In this document: in pieces, positions 24,668-36,441 of the stretch | How positions within the stretch are numbered: position 1 is the stretch's first letter | Layout: each line of letters begins with the position of its first letter | NCBI GenBank assembly: GCA_036971615.1 | Contig: JAYKKR010000024.1 | Span: 310,001-374,000 of the forward strand | Length of the DNA stretch: 64,000 nt | Direction of reading: 5' to 3' | Source of the DNA: Amyloporia xantha | Lineage: Eukaryota; Basidiomycota; Agaricomycetes; Polyporales; Adustoporiaceae | The notes under the pieces: model-generated | What the model saw: only the letters and a program-made list of their open reading frames with translations | Databases searched by the model: none | What the model was told of the DNA's origin: nothing | Translations under genes and position numbers: made by a program

Positions 24668-25199
24668 TTAGGGGCAGCCGCGGTCGTCGTTGCGGGCGAG
24701 GACGAGTTGTGTGTTGGGCCAGAGAGACGCCGGTGGAATAAGCGCCAGCGACGTCAAGGGATCTTGAAGCGTATCTCGATCTGCCGGCCTTGGCGGTTCC
24801 GAGCCGCGTGACATCCCGATCACCTCAGGCACGATGCCGAGTTTCCTATCTACTCGGCTTGAATGCAACCCCTCACTTATTATGAAGACTGCGGACTGCT
24901 TCCGTCCATCATTCTCTACCATTTCGAGAACAAATACTGCTATTCTTCACCGTCGTCAGGCTACTGTTACGTGGTTTTATGCTCGCGTTATTGGAAAGTA
25001 AGCTCCAAAGAGATACAAGAGACAGACGGCGGGGACGTACTTGTTCCGAAACAATCTCCACAATCTCGGAGGGTGGAGCAAATCCGAATGCCGAAGCCGC
25101 GGGTTTACAAGGTGATGCAGATGAATCAGACTCACCTTCATCGGCATGAGCGGCAACCCCTGATGAAGCGATTACCCCGCAAGGCTTGAATATTTGCAT
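24668..25199 (-). CDS. Small hypothetical protein, two-intron model
   Basis: No family recognised. ATG 25199 opens MQIFKPCGVIASSGVAAHAD, interrupted by a GTGAGT donor inside the next codons. The last exon reads VFVLEMVENDGRKQS and ends LVLARNDDRGCP (TAA, 24668-24670). Two introns can be placed so that phases agree: the first ends after an AG near 25058, the second starts with GTACGT and ends near 24940. The resulting protein would be about 125 residues. Codon use in the last exon looks coding and the frame ends cleanly, but the model rests on phase only. It lies 5' of the Stealth gene on the same strand and shares no obvious function with it. It could be a spurious or decayed gene. Confidence 0.35.
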
Positions 25200-25918
25200 G
25201 GCTTTGTAAAAAAACCATTCTATGTATCATTCAAATCGGTGCAATTATTCATGGGCGTTTTATGACCCAGTTGAGACTCACTGAATACAATCCAGAAAAC
25301 CCCATATCGTCTTTTGGTCATCGATATTCACAGATGCAGATTTGATTGCTGAAATATTCGCACCCGACTAGAAGTCACTACGTTCACTGACATCTGAACC
25401 CATTTAAAGGCCGACTGTGACAAGCGGAGCGGGAAACGCGTTCGCCTCGCTACCGTCCCGCTCGTTATGACGGCGTCTTCATAACTGGCAATAATCGGCA
25501 GGATGGTCTGACATCACCAAGTTGATTCAGCCATACTAGAGCCAGGCGCACTTCTGTCAAATTCTCCTGCCAACCTATTCGCTGATTGCGGAAACCACAA
25601 TGATGTCCCATGCACCGCAGACCTGTGCCATGAAATCAACGGTGTTCGTCATTGCACTGCAACCCAGAATATGGCTTGGCGCAACTTACAAATGGAGGAC
25701 AATGCGTGGTCGGGGCGCTGTTAATGACCACCATCACGGACACGAACTGCCGCTCGGAGACATTTGAAAATGCTTCAGACAGGTGGTATGACTACACATG
25801 AATTGGACACAAGATCAAAGCGAAGATGACAAATAATACATGACGATGCGGATAGGATGAAGAGACGTTCACAGCAAGTACTTCGAAGCCATAATAAAAC
25901 AAACAGAATACATTACTC
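25200..25918. other. Intergenic spacer, no gene seen
   Basis: This stretch lies upstream of the small unknown gene and downstream of the TPR gene, both minus strand. It has no open frame with recognisable features. Two short GC-rich patches near 25430-25480 are the only compositional change I noticed. Confidence 0.35.
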
Positions 25919-26932
25919 TCAAGCAGCCGACTCGACGGCAGCCTTCTTGTCGCGATTGAGGAAACCTGGCGGTAGGTTAGAGACAATTCATCACAAATAA
26001 GGCAGCCCGAACAGACCTTTGAACTTCTGATTGTGAACCTTCTCTCGCTCCTTATCCATAGCGCGGAGGCGAGTGAGTTCCGCATTGATGGCAGGAGCGT
26101 CTGTCCAAGGACGGCATAAACTCGCTAGGGACAATGAGAGAGGATATAACACTATACCGGCTTCATTCTTCTTCAAAAGATCCTCCAATATTTGCTCTGC
26201 CTTCTCGAAATACCCTAGTTCGCCGAGCGCCTTTGCCTTCCGGAACAGCGCCTTGTAGTTGTTCTCATTTTGCGCAATCGCCTAGACAAACGCCACTCTC
26301 GGTCAGATGAGGCCTTCAATCAGCTGGTGCTGCGATGTGACCCAGACCTTGTCTGCGGTCTCAATGGCCCGCTTCCAGTTGCCTTGCTTCAGATGACACG
26401 CGGACATATTTGAGTAAATCTTCTCCAACATCTCATCCGCCTATTATACAGGCGTCAAGGTCAGCGCTGCAAACGACGCCACAGTAATTGAGTGATAATT
26501 GCCTCGGTCTTCTTCTTTTCTGTGGCTGCTCCGTCGACGACAGAGCCGGAGGCAATCGCAGCCATTGGCGTGAGTGCATTCCTGTTAAGTGTCAATAACT
26601 CCACAAACCCGTTTTGAAGGGTTTACCGCCGGCGCACTCACTTGTCAATCCCATTGAGGTACAGCAGTGCCTTCAGTGGCATGACGCGTCAGGAAATGCT
26701 GGGATAGGAGCACAAAGAGCGGTCACCTCATGGTATGATCTGAGCGCTGAAGAGAAGAAATGCAGATAAATGGACTGGCAGGGGAATGGGTATATGAGGT
26801 TGGGGAAAGGAGGCCACCCGTACCGTTTTTCAATTCTCCGGCCTTGAAGGCTTGATCGGCGACGTCTTTCTTCTCCTTGGCCGTTGCGAGCTTCTGGAGC
26901 ACTTCAGGATTGGGTTCCTTAGTCTCAGACAT
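25919..26932 (-). CDS. Tetratricopeptide-repeat protein (TTC9/FKBP-TPR-like)
   Basis: Small TPR protein of about 195 residues, the kind that binds chaperones such as Hsp90, although no client can be read from sequence. The start is ATG 26932 (MSETKEPNPEVLQKLATAKE). TPR helices follow: ADQAFKAGELKNALRSYHEA, then YSNMSACHLKQGNWKRAIET, then YKALFRKAKALGELGYFEKA. A charged tail ends GFLNRDKKAAVESAA (TGA 25919-25921). About six introns interrupt it. One exon is only 20 nt (26727-26746, encoding most of ALRSYHE) and is needed to restore the first TPR. No peptidyl-prolyl isomerase domain is present, so it is a stand-alone TPR protein as in TTC9. It is divergently transcribed from the small gene at 27124 with 191 bp between start codons. 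Confidence 0.85.
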
Positions 26933-27123
26933 GGTGCAGGAGGATGCGAAAGGATAATAGTAGGAGGCAGGGTGCGTGTGGTCGGTGCCGGCGCCTTTTC
27001 CACTCGCCAGTCCGAACACTCGGCGATAGAAATTGGCGTTACCCACCAGTTTCCCACGCTTAGTCTTTGGCTTGAAGTCAAACTCGAATACGCCGTAAAC
27101 TCATCGCTTCCATCCTCGCCACC
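26933..27123. promoter_or_regulatory. Short bidirectional promoter region
   Basis: Only 191 bp separate the ATG of the minus-strand TPR gene from the ATG of the plus-strand small membrane protein, so both promoters must lie in this interval or overlap the genes. No defined element was identified. Confidence 0.5.
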
Positions 27124-27435
27124 ATGTCGCTCTTGACCAGCGTTGTTGGCTTCTCATTCTTCGGGCTCGCCGCGCGGATGGGCCAGTTGGCCATCAAGAA
27201 ACGCAATATCTTCGACAGTGTGTGGAGACATCGCCCGTAGATTGCCCTTGGACACTGACATGTGGTATCGTCTTGCTGGCTAGACCTAGGTGGACATGCT
27301 ATCTCGATGGGTGCATTTGGCTTTGCTGGATACTGGGCCTACAAATGGGACGAGAGAGCAGGTGTCTTAGTGGCGGAGAAGCGAGCACAAATCGCAGAAC
27401 GTAGACAACAGCGAGCTGCAGCAGCGGCAGAGTAG
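27124..27435 (+). CDS. Small single-span protein, probably a mitochondrial complex I accessory subunit
   Basis: Two exons (27124-27217 and 27290-27435) joined in phase encode 79 residues. The N-terminal part is hydrophobic (SVVGFSFFGLAARMGQLAI), then KKRNIFD, then a second hydrophobic stretch (MGAFGFAGYWAYKWDERAG), then a charged helix ending AERRQQRAAAAAE. Small size, an aromatic-Gly-Tyr-Trp membrane segment and a basic, Ala-rich tail fit fungal NADH:ubiquinone oxidoreductase accessory subunits of about 9-14 kDa, in which a GLAxR...QLxI segment also occurs. The match is from memory of the pattern and is moderate. The intron is 72 nt with normal GT-AG ends. Confidence 0.65.
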
Positions 27436-28494
27436 TTCGTACACGTCTTAGGTGAGCTATGAAAAGTCGCTTTTTAGCAGTATGTTTTGACACCACACCA
27501 TGCGTTGCTCGTTGAAACACAGATATTTTCTTTGTGAAAGTCCTGGCGAGAGTAAGATGTACAGACAAGCAGGTCTCGGCCACTGTGACATGTCGCCGAT
27601 TGCACGGGAGTAAGCAAAGAGGTTTTGGTTGGATCTCTGTTCTTGGACTTGTATACTCAGTTTCCAAAACGACCTGAGCCCATCCCACGCAGCGACAGGC
27701 ACCATACCTCCGTATTGCAAACTGAGCTATGTTTGCATTGATAAACACATACACCTATCTTACCACGACGCCGAACATATAGCACAACAAAATTCCCAAA
27801 GAGCGTAGGCAATCCGAATGAAAGTACTCACAAGGAAACAAAGCCGCCACAATGTCGGCGTACGGTATTAGATGATGAACGATAACGTAGAATAACGAAG
27901 GCAGCCCGGAAAGAACAAACGGGCCAGACGAAATCAAAATGGGTTTGGAATAAGCAAGAAACAAACAAGAAGGCGGCGCTAAGCTCGCGAATGAAGAGAC
28001 ATGCTCAGACAGAATACTGTACAAGCCAAAGCGGCATACAACAAAAGAACTGCAACGACAACAGCAACCAGGCTTCACACAACACCGAATTCGAAGGCAG
28101 CATGGAAGACTAGACGAAAACAAAGGAATGTGAGTTTGTACAAGGAAGCGGAATGAGTGACGATGAGCGGTGGAGACAACGTCCGTTTCAAGAACGACTA
28201 AAAACGAAAGGAGTGTGTTTGACGACAATAGCCGTCAGCGAAATTTGCAAGGGAGCGTGTGGCCGTATATGGCGGCAGAAAGTGATGAGGAATAGATGTC
28301 CAAGCAGTTGTCCTTAGCGATATGTCGATAGGTTAGCGATGTGATGCTGATGCGTATGTTGAATGTACATTGTTGAAGATAATGCGAACGCGAATGTCGA
28401 AGATACATAGTTACAATGGAGGCGTGTTTGAGAGGTGATCTAAGCACCGCGTTGCGCGAACGAGCTGGTGGGATTGAAGCCCACCTACTCAAGT
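27436..28494. other. Convergent 3' intergenic spacer
   Basis: This stretch lies between the ends of the small membrane protein (plus) and the Ser-rich protein (minus). A 157-codon minus-strand frame (27755-28228) begins with ATG but is rich in Cys, Ser and Phe in a way typical of pyrimidine-rich untranslated DNA. I regard it as chance. The region probably holds long 3' untranslated regions. Confidence 0.35.
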
Positions 28495-30544
28495 TCACAG
28501 CAACTGAAAGGCACTCCCAAGCCCAAGTCCGGACCCCGAGTTGAGATCACCATTCGGTTCAGACGCTGCAGGGCTACCAAACGAGATCTTGCGCGCTACA
28601 CCACGTTGAGGCAGTCTGGATCCCTTGCTGCGTCGGAGCGACTTGCTTTGAGAGTCCTGAGGAGTGGACGGGGTAGACAAGGAATCAATGGGACGAGAAT
28701 TGATGTTGCGTTTAGCTGAAGAGTCAGTAGCCGGAGAATCAGTGATTTTCGGGGATCGGTTAGTCTTGCGAACGTTAGGATGGGATAAGCGAGTCGCAGG
28801 AAACTCCAAGTTCGGCTGGGGATGCGGGAGCTCACCACCCAGTATACTCGGGTTGCGCTGCAGATTGACTTTAGGTCTGGGCGCTTGCCGGCTAGGGCTG
28901 TCCTTAGTGCTTCTCGACGACTTGCTAGATAACTGTTGAGTCGATTTCCGGTGTAATTTGGATTTATTGGGCGAGGCGATGGGCGAAGAGGGAGACGGAG
29001 TAGGAGATGTAGCCTTCACGCGGGCCTTCTTCGCTTTCACACTCCGCAGCTTCTCTTCCTCATCAGAAGACGTAACGTCCGAATCCCTACCACTGAGACT
29101 CATAGCCCCAGAGCTACGTTTCGAAGCAGCCCCAAATGACGGAGCACGCTTGAGCGATTGTCCAGGCCCGAACAGCATCGCTCCACCAAACGATTCACCA
29201 CGCTTGACGCGCTGCACTCGAGGATCCATTGCGGGGAGTATGAAAGAATCGGAAGAATTCGACATGTCAGACATGGATCTTCGCACATGTGTAATATTGT
29301 AACCAGAGTTGGTAGAATTGAGAGTGGTAGAGCTGGGAGTTGAAGGAAGGAAAGTTGGTAGGCCAGATATGGCGAAACCAGGAGAGGGAGAACGAGTTGA
29401 GGGATTTGCATGGGGATGATGGGATGGATTAGACATGAGACGGTCAGTGCGCTGCAGACGGCGTGAGAGACTACAGTCCAGATTATGAGTCCTAGTTGTC
29501 AGTAAATGAGTCACCAGACTTACCGGCTAATGTTGCTATTCTCTGTTAGACTGCGCTTATCTGTTTGCATGAAATCCATACTTGACTGCCTGTACAAAGG
29601 TCGTTTTGGACCGATGTTCGATGTCTGCTGTTGTACGCCAGGGTCACTACCGTCTTCCTCGGCAATCGTATCACTTGCACCATCGCTTGCAACCTCCTTC
29701 GCTCGAATCCGGCAAAGCTCGACTATTTTGGCACGCGTCGCGCGCATCGAGTGTGGCCAATCTAGGGGTCCTTTGGCTTGACTCACACCTCGAGCAATTT
29801 TATCGAGCAGGTTAGAAGGTGGGACGGCGCCAATAAATGGTGTGAACAGATGTGAGGGAAGCGCGTCAAGAGTCTAAAACAGCATATATGCAGCGAGGAA
29901 TACAAAATCAATGGAAATAGTACCGATGAGAACGATCCGTAACTCTCCAACGACGAGTAAACACGTACCCTTGACAGAAGTCGCGTCTGCTCCGAGGACC
30001 ATTCCATTTCTTGATCGTCCCCGCCATCGTAATTTGAGCTGTTCCAGCTGTCACTACTCTTCCTGTTCGCGGCTGATGCCAGCAAGGGCAAGGGAGTGTT
30101 GGAATTGGGAGGAGTGTGTGGAGAGGAACCCTGAGACAAGAGGGATGATCTACGACGAGGGAGCGGAGCTGGATGCATGGGAGGAGCGAGCGGTGGTACA
30201 GCAGCAGACGGCCGTCTTTGCATATTGTCCTAGGAAAGGAGAGAAAAGATACGGAAAATGGAGAGAAGGGATAGAGTACGAGGGAACAATGAGAGTGATA
30301 AACGGGCGCTTAGCTATAGGCGAAGAACCGTTGCCACGTTCCGCTTTAGGGCAGGCCAAGTCGCGACTGCCCCAGCCACAGACGCGTCTACGAGTGGCTC
30401 ATCAAAAATTTAGCCAAGGTATATATCATGCTTACCTCATGTCAGTATGTCATGTACATACTCTCGAGACCATTCGGAAGTTGTGACAGCAAGCTGAACT
30501 GGTCGTGTACTCACCAAAGTCTCAAATCCCAACGCCTTCGACAT
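28495..30544 (-). CDS. Ser/Pro-rich protein of unknown function
   Basis: No family recognised; product near 580 residues. Proposed exons: MSKALGFETL (ATG 30544) continuing to TTSEWSRE; PLVDASVAGAVATWPALKRN; DNMQRRPSAAVPPLAPPM to TRLLSR; then TLDALPSHLFTPFIGAVPPS, joined in frame to GPLDWPHSMRATRAKIVELC; then a long Ser/Lys-rich exon ending GLGLGSAFQLL (TGA 28495-28497). The segment around LPSHLFTPFIGAVPPSNLLD and MRATRAKIVELCRIRAKE is the only part that looks folded. The rest is disordered, with many SP, RxxS and SxxR sites suited to phosphorylation. An internal acidic SSDEEEK stretch is followed by a basic KAKKARVKA stretch, which could act in nuclear import. The last two exons are firm. The two 5' exons rest on weaker splice sites and the true start could be ATG 30223. 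Confidence 0.65.
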
Positions 30545-33148
30545 CAAGTGGCGCTATTCCCTATCAACAGGCGACATGCTGGCCGTGTTTAGAGGGTTGG
30601 CGACTACCTCTTGCGTTGCTGTTCTTCGAGATGGGATACCTCACCTGAAAAAGTGACCTCTCTCCTGAAGGGGAATCTTCAGTTCAGTAAAAGGGACGTG
30701 TAGAGGATCCTTAGATAGGGCTTGCTGGCGATGGTACAAATTTACCGTGGCGCTGTAGTTATCGATGCAGAGCACGTTTCCGGTTGAACCGAATCGATAT
30801 CAAAGTAGAGCAATATACAGAGGAGCCAGATGTTAAGGTACGACGAGGAGTCAGCTTGCGTGGAGGTGGTTGAAGGACAAGGGGCGGGAGTCTCGAAGCG
30901 AAGCTCTCAACGCCACCATCAACGTGTTCATTCGAAGTAATAGGATAATGCATGTCATGATCAGATATCGGAGCATGGTGTAACCAAGTAAAGCAAGTCT
31001 CGGCGCAGCAGACAGGTGTGTCACGTATGCAAGTCGAGAAACATATTGGATCAGGCTTAATAGAACCTTGAGCCGGAAACGGCCTGCCCGCACGGAGACT
31101 CAAACTGCATTACTGCCGGACCGATCGGAAAGCATTAGCTAGGTCGTATTACAGGTGTTATGCAGAACTGATATAGAAGGACCGGAGTACTATGGTTTGA
31201 AATATTATCAAGACTCCCACCGGCAGCCATTCTCGGAGCCAGTTGCCAATTCCCAACTGTCACTGCCGAATTGACATGCAGGAGCTTGTTTACATGACGG
31301 TGTCGATAAGATAAATTCAATAAATTCAACGGCCCGTTAAGGCTGGTTTTCTCCCCAGACCTACGGTGATTCGTCGGACTTCATATATTTGTCAAGAACG
31401 CCACATTCTTGCGGGAGGCCAAAATTATCATGAGGGTCCGGACGTCCAGCACGGATGTTGGCAATAAGCGATACGCTCATGCCTGAGAAAGTTTAGTACA
31501 GATAAAGCAGACATTCACTGAGAAAAGGACTACCGCTCACAGGTGCAGTGTTGCAGCATCAAATACGCAGCATTAAAATGCACGTCTTGAGTAAGGCGGT
31601 GAGAAATAAACAAAAGACCAGATAAAACAACCTTCCCTCGTAGCTGGTTACGATGTAGCCGCTCTTGCTCCCGGAGGTACTGATCTTGACATAGGCAGGG
31701 ACGTAGTCATTGCGCCAACTCGGCCATAGGAATGAGCCGATGTTGGCTTCTCACACGGAATTTGATTTTCAGCAGGAAATTCACTGGTTTTATGGCCGAT
31801 AGGAATGGACCTGTGGTATTTGGAAATCTAGACGCGTCAAACTTCTCCGCACACAGGAGATTGCCAAGGAGGAGACATGCGAGACAAGTTGACTCCGCCT
31901 AAGCGCGAGTCGGTCAGAATTATAGAAGGGACGTATAGGAGGCAACTGAAGATCATTGCCGAGATCTCCTTGCGTTGCGCTAGTAAGCATTTCGACGGGC
32001 TTCAAAAACCGCCAATAATGCAGAAATCCAGGCATCGAACCGCGCCGCAGGTCGGCAAGAACGTTGATTATTGCTCGCCCAGTATCAAGACGCCCTCAGG
32101 CCGTCAATTGACAGAGATGCAACTCATCGGCCGCAAAAGCTACGAGTTGTACCCTCGGCAATCCACAATGTGGGTAGCCCTGCGAAGATTTCACCAGCTT
32201 CACTCCTGCCCAACGTTCCCGAATGAATTAAAATTGCATCAGAATGAGAGCGAGAACGTACTCCGAGTTTGAGAAGGCAGCACTTTCTGTCACGTAACCT
32301 CAGCTGAGCCAGACCAGGCGAGGGAGAAACCCGCTCTCGTCGTATTCACTACGGTCAAAAAATTAGTCCGATATATAAAGAGCTATCCACGCTGTGTCAA
32401 AGTCTGCTAGACGGAGACAGAATGAGACTACTCACTCGCCTTACCGTTGTACATGTCCATATAGCGTCCTGGACCTGTGCAAAGTCAGAAGAAGCCAGTG
32501 TGCACCTGAGTCATCTCGATGAAATTTAATTATCGGGGAAAATAAAGCATGTCAGCGAGCCCAGTCATCTAAATGAAATCCGGACATTCCACAGGATCAG
32601 GGTCTGTGGCCCTATCGATAGAAGTCAGATACATTAATGGCGAATTTCTTCCGGGAATCCTGCACGAGTGATCGTGATGAACTTCCAGGCGGAATGCGGT
32701 TGGGGGACGAAGGAGGGCGAAACGGGAGGAGCATGGTGGGCGGGACAAAGCGTTGGACGTGTAACTAGAGCCTTGGTCCTTACATATGTACTGACTGAAC
32801 CAAGTGGTACTAAAACCTCAGTTGCACAATCATTTCCGAGTCGATTGCGGCAAATTGCGGTAGCGATTGCACGATCGCGAAGGAAGAACAAGGTGCCTTT
32901 GTACTCCGTCGTCTCAGTCGTCGTCTAGACACCCAATATGAACGGATACCATCGCGTAGGGTCATTACAGGAGGTATGTTGTCTCCCGTAGGCAGACCTA
33001 TAAATAGCGCCCTTTGAGAGTGAGCATGGGACGGTGGAAGTATGTACGGCAGAGCAGAAAAATCAAATTGAAAATCATTAAAATACAAGGAACGGCCCGA
33101 AATAAAGAACATGATCAACACACGAGAAAGAACAACTCAGACAAACGT
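30545..33148. other. 2.6 kb spacer with coding-like fragments only
   Basis: This stretch lies between the starts of the Ser-rich gene and the end of the Iws1 gene, both minus strand. The part 31361-32480 holds minus-strand fragments that look like exons and is described separately. The part 30545-31360 has no persuasive frame. The part 32480-33148 has two overlapping opposite frames of about 85 codons (32634-32928) that I do not trust, plus the probable Iws1 3' untranslated region. Confidence 0.3.
31361..32480 (-). pseudogene. Unresolved or decayed multi-exon gene
   Basis: Several minus-strand pieces look like real exons. 31361-31482 ends FGLPQECGVLDKYMKSDESP and a stop. 31541-31585 (VHFNAAYLMLQHCT) joins to it in phase through a GTGAGC donor. 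31650-31735 encodes WPSWRNDYVPAYVKISTSGS and SGYIVTSYEGR. A piece near 32325-32355 encodes EYDESGFLPRLVWLS. I could not join the WPSWRNDY piece to the exon after it without breaking frame, and no start was found. That suggests a decayed gene, although missed introns could explain it. No family was recognised. Confidence 0.25.
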
Positions 33149-34489
33149 TTACTTCGTCGTGATCTTTCTCGTGAGAGTACGCAACCTCTCCGCATTTTTC
33201 TTCCGCCTCTCGATATCCACATCCACGCTCATGCTGTTCTTCCCAAACCCAGCATTTGACCTGGGCGCCACCGAGTAGCTGCCCAACTCGCGCTGCGGTA
33301 TCATCACCGCGTTCTTGCGCACACGATTCTTCTCGCTCTCCTTGGCCCGCGCCAATATCGCGTTGAGCCGCTCACCTGCACGACCATCGCCGTCTCCCAT
33401 TTGCGCTGTGGGGACAATACGGTCCCTGTAGGACGCGCTGCGCTTGATGATGGGTCGTGACCACGCAGAGACGAGGTCGTTCGCGAGTCGCGTGATGTCA
33501 GGCGTCACCCGCTTGCATTTAGTGTAGAAGATCACGACAGGTCCGAGCCGTGACTCCTTCAGCACGCTAGTGTCGATGTATTCCATGTTCTTGAGGATCG
33601 GGAAGAACTCTTTCTGGATATCCAGCGCAGGAAGTGACCGGTCTGGAAGGGGTTCTAGCCATTTGCGGACACCTTCTAAGAGATTGTTGTCGATGATGGA
33701 CTGCGCGAGCGAATTTCTGCGGCAATAGATTAGCCCCGCGGCATGGCTACAATGGGGAGTACGCACTTTCGTAGGACCTCCATAACTTGTGGCAGGAGCC
33801 TGAGCTTCGCCGTCGCAGGCAGCTTCTCCCGATTCGCCTGCTCGTCGTCATGCGCTGCAGAAAGCATCGTCTCGCGCAGCCTCGAGACCTCCTCGTCCGC
33901 GTACCTATCCAGCACATCATCGTCATCCTTCTTCTTCCTCCTCGGCTTCGACGCGCGCTTCGGCTTCAGAATGGCCTGGATCTGCATGTCCAGCCGCATC
34001 TTGCTCGCTGCCCCAACGGTCAGCATGCCCTCAAACCACACAGACACCGCCCGATCATGGCGCGACACACACCTTGCTCCGGGGGCAGCGTGCTCAGGTC
34101 GATCTCCTCGGGCTGCTTCCGCTTCCTCTTCCGCTGCTTCGGCTTCTCCCCAGCCTCGCCCTCCCCGCGCCGGCTGCGGCGGCGCGCCCGGGGCTTCGGG
34201 GCGGGCTTGTCCTGGACGTACTCGTCTCCCGAGTCGCCCGAGGACTCCAGGTCTTCAGGACCGGCGGGCGAGTCTCGCTTGGCTCGCTTCTGTGGGACAT
34301 CTGCATGGCATAATGAGCAAGCGGCGGGGTGTGGTGATAAGGCAATAAGTCCACCCACCATCGTCCTCAGGCAATGAGAGCTCGTCGTCGGAATCACGTC
34401 CGAAAATCTCTCGCTCGAGATCTGATGTCTGTATGCAGCGTCAGAATACCGACGCACCATACAGAGAAAAATTCGCTCACGTCAGACAT
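33149..34489 (-). CDS. IWS1: Transcription elongation factor Iws1/Spn1
   Basis: Nuclear elongation factor that binds Spt6 and RNA polymerase II. The first exon is only MSD (ATG 34489) and joins in phase to TSDLEREIFGRDSDDELSLP. The N-terminal half is disordered and alternates acidic and basic blocks (RARRRSRRGEGEAGEK, KPKQRKRKRKQPEEIDL, RRKKKDDDDVLDRYADEE). The conserved TFIIS N-terminal (LW) domain follows: LRLLPQVMEVLRK, SLAQSIIDNNLLEGVRKWLE, PLPDRSLPALDIQKEFFPIL, then SRLGPVVIFYTKCKRVTPDI. The tail is basic, ending ERLRTLTRKITTK (TAA 33149-33151). About four introns interrupt it. Product near 370 residues, usual for fungal Iws1. Confidence 0.93.
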
Positions 34490-36441
34490 GGCCTTTTAGA
34501 TGGAAGAGACGGGGAGAAGGAGAACGTTGTTGCAGTCAACTTGCAGTATAAGCCTAGGGTCGCCGAGTGGTGGCGGCGAAGAAGCGTGACAGAAGGTAGT
34601 CACACATGATCCCATGCTGTGACGTTCCGTGACTGCAATTACGATCTTTCCAGGTTCCTTGACCTGAAGTTCGTTGTCTGTGCCCACTGCCCGTAATAAA
34701 GTCCATCAAAACTTCTACTTTGCTGGGAGGGAGCTCTCAAGTAGCTTGCTGGTCTCCTTTTACAACGCGCGTTCTCCCTGTCCGGAACGCTCACTAGCAA
34801 TCTCTTAACACCGCTTGCCCCATTCACTTGACAGCCTCTGTGCCTGTGCTGTCTGTTCTGCCTTGGTCTTGACAGCACATTCCACACTCCTACCCTCCGA
34901 GTCGGACAGGTACTGACATCCTTGCGAGCCTGCGCATCGCTGCAGTCTAGAGGCTAATTCTACTACAAGCTGCTCGTACCAAGGTACGGCTCCACGCCCG
35001 GTATACCACGGTCCACTGCACGGTAAGCAGATAGACACAGCTTGACAAGCATGCCAAATACTCTCCGTTCCACTGACACCCGGGGATCAACACCGAGCCA
35101 GGAACAATCGCCCGTCTCACGTCCTTGGCATAAGCGCTTCGAGCTTTCCTTTCGGCACGGATGCTGACGCTGGACGCTCTCCGTCCCGACAAGGTGAGAA
35201 ACACGTCTGAGGTAAATACGCTAGCGCTCGTCCCTTTGCACGCCCATCCCTCCTTCGCACCCAACAACAACGATGGACTTTTCGGAGAGGACCCAACACT
35301 GTGCCCATCCCCACTGTCGCTCTTAGGAGCCTGCAAGTCGGACGCTGGAACCTACCGGCGCTGACAGTTGGTCAGTACAGGTCATATCCGGACGGGATGA
35401 GAGCGCGTCGCTGCCGTATTCCGTTCCCAGGATGGGGCATTCGGCCTGTGCTTCGCCCGTCCTGCGATTGGTCGGATTTACGCAATTTGGATGGGGAGGA
35501 GATCACTTGGCGAGAATACTTGTATTTTTAGGGCGCGTGCGGGAATTGGGAGGGGACTGGAGCCTGGAACGGCGTCGCGCATCTCGACACGTTTGTTCTG
35601 ACGGTGGACGGTGTGAATATGGGTTATTATTAGGAGGATCATGCAATGGCAATATCAGATGGTGCTTTTGATTCTTGATGTACTCGGTTTCGAGTTGAGA
35701 GGTGTCCGAGCGCGTTGGCGTCGTAGTCGTCCAACCTTCCAGCCGCGTGAGGGATGCGCTCGCCCGGCCGCTGACATACAGTGTGCTGACGCAGAGGGCG
35801 GATCGATATAGTTTACGATGATATGGCCGGGAAATGACGACATGTTGGATGACTTTTGAGGATGATGAGCTGCTTCGATCTGTGGAGAAGCGACGCCGGC
35901 CGGTAGGCTAGTAGCTGCTGCGGGGCCGTTGCCGTCTGGATGAGCGTCGGCTGTCAACCTGGGATCTCCAACTGTGTCCTCCATACGCTTGAGTGTTGTG
36001 GCGTGATTGCGCGCTCGAGTAGGCGCAGGGTGAAAGACATGAAGACGACGTCGGATTCGCGAAGTCGGAGATCATGATAATAGACGGCTTCTCGGAAAGG
36101 CTATTTATCGGATGCGAGCACTTACTCTTCGTGGCTTCTACGAATAATTTCTCTGGCATACCATACCGCGAAGGCTGCGAAGGCCCTAACCACTTCTACG
36201 CGTCGCCCTCGTCGCTGTGTCGGGGACCACGCGTGACGGGAGCGCACGATGGACGGTGTGGCGTGGAGCAAGATCCAATCAGAGGGAGCACAGGGATGCA
36301 CGGGTTCGGAGGATAAAATTAGGCACGGACGCTGCGCCGGCGTTTACGACATGAATGCTAAATGATTTATTCCCCGCTGCGTCACCTGTCCTTTCTCCCA
36401 ATAATTCATTTCCCCGTCCTTTCCCTCTCCCTCTCCCCATC
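34490..36441. other. 2 kb spacer upstream of Iws1 and the F-box gene; possible small minus-strand gene
   Basis: Divergent promoters of Iws1 (minus) and the F-box-like gene (plus) must lie here. A minus-strand frame 35655-35984 (start ATG 35984, MEDTVGDPRLTADAHPDGNG) with an ATG exon further upstream (36158, MPEKLFVEATK, followed by a good GTAAGT donor) could be a small gene. The phase-consistent splice, however, leads to a different frame with a 37-residue product. I do not annotate it as a gene. The stretch 34700-35560 shows no persuasive frame. Confidence 0.3.

Noticed and set aside
27755..28228. 157-codon minus-strand open frame
   Set aside because: Cys/Ser/Phe-rich composition typical of pyrimidine-rich untranslated DNA, no domain, and it lies in a convergent 3' region.
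32025..32110. tRNA-like B-box (GGTTCGATGCC on the minus strand)
   Set aside because: The T-stem pairs poorly and no matching A-box, acceptor stem or anticodon arm could be found around it.
35655..36158. Possible small minus-strand gene with a two-exon model
   Set aside because: The only phase-consistent splice gives a 37-residue peptide in a frame different from the more protein-like one, so neither model can be defended.
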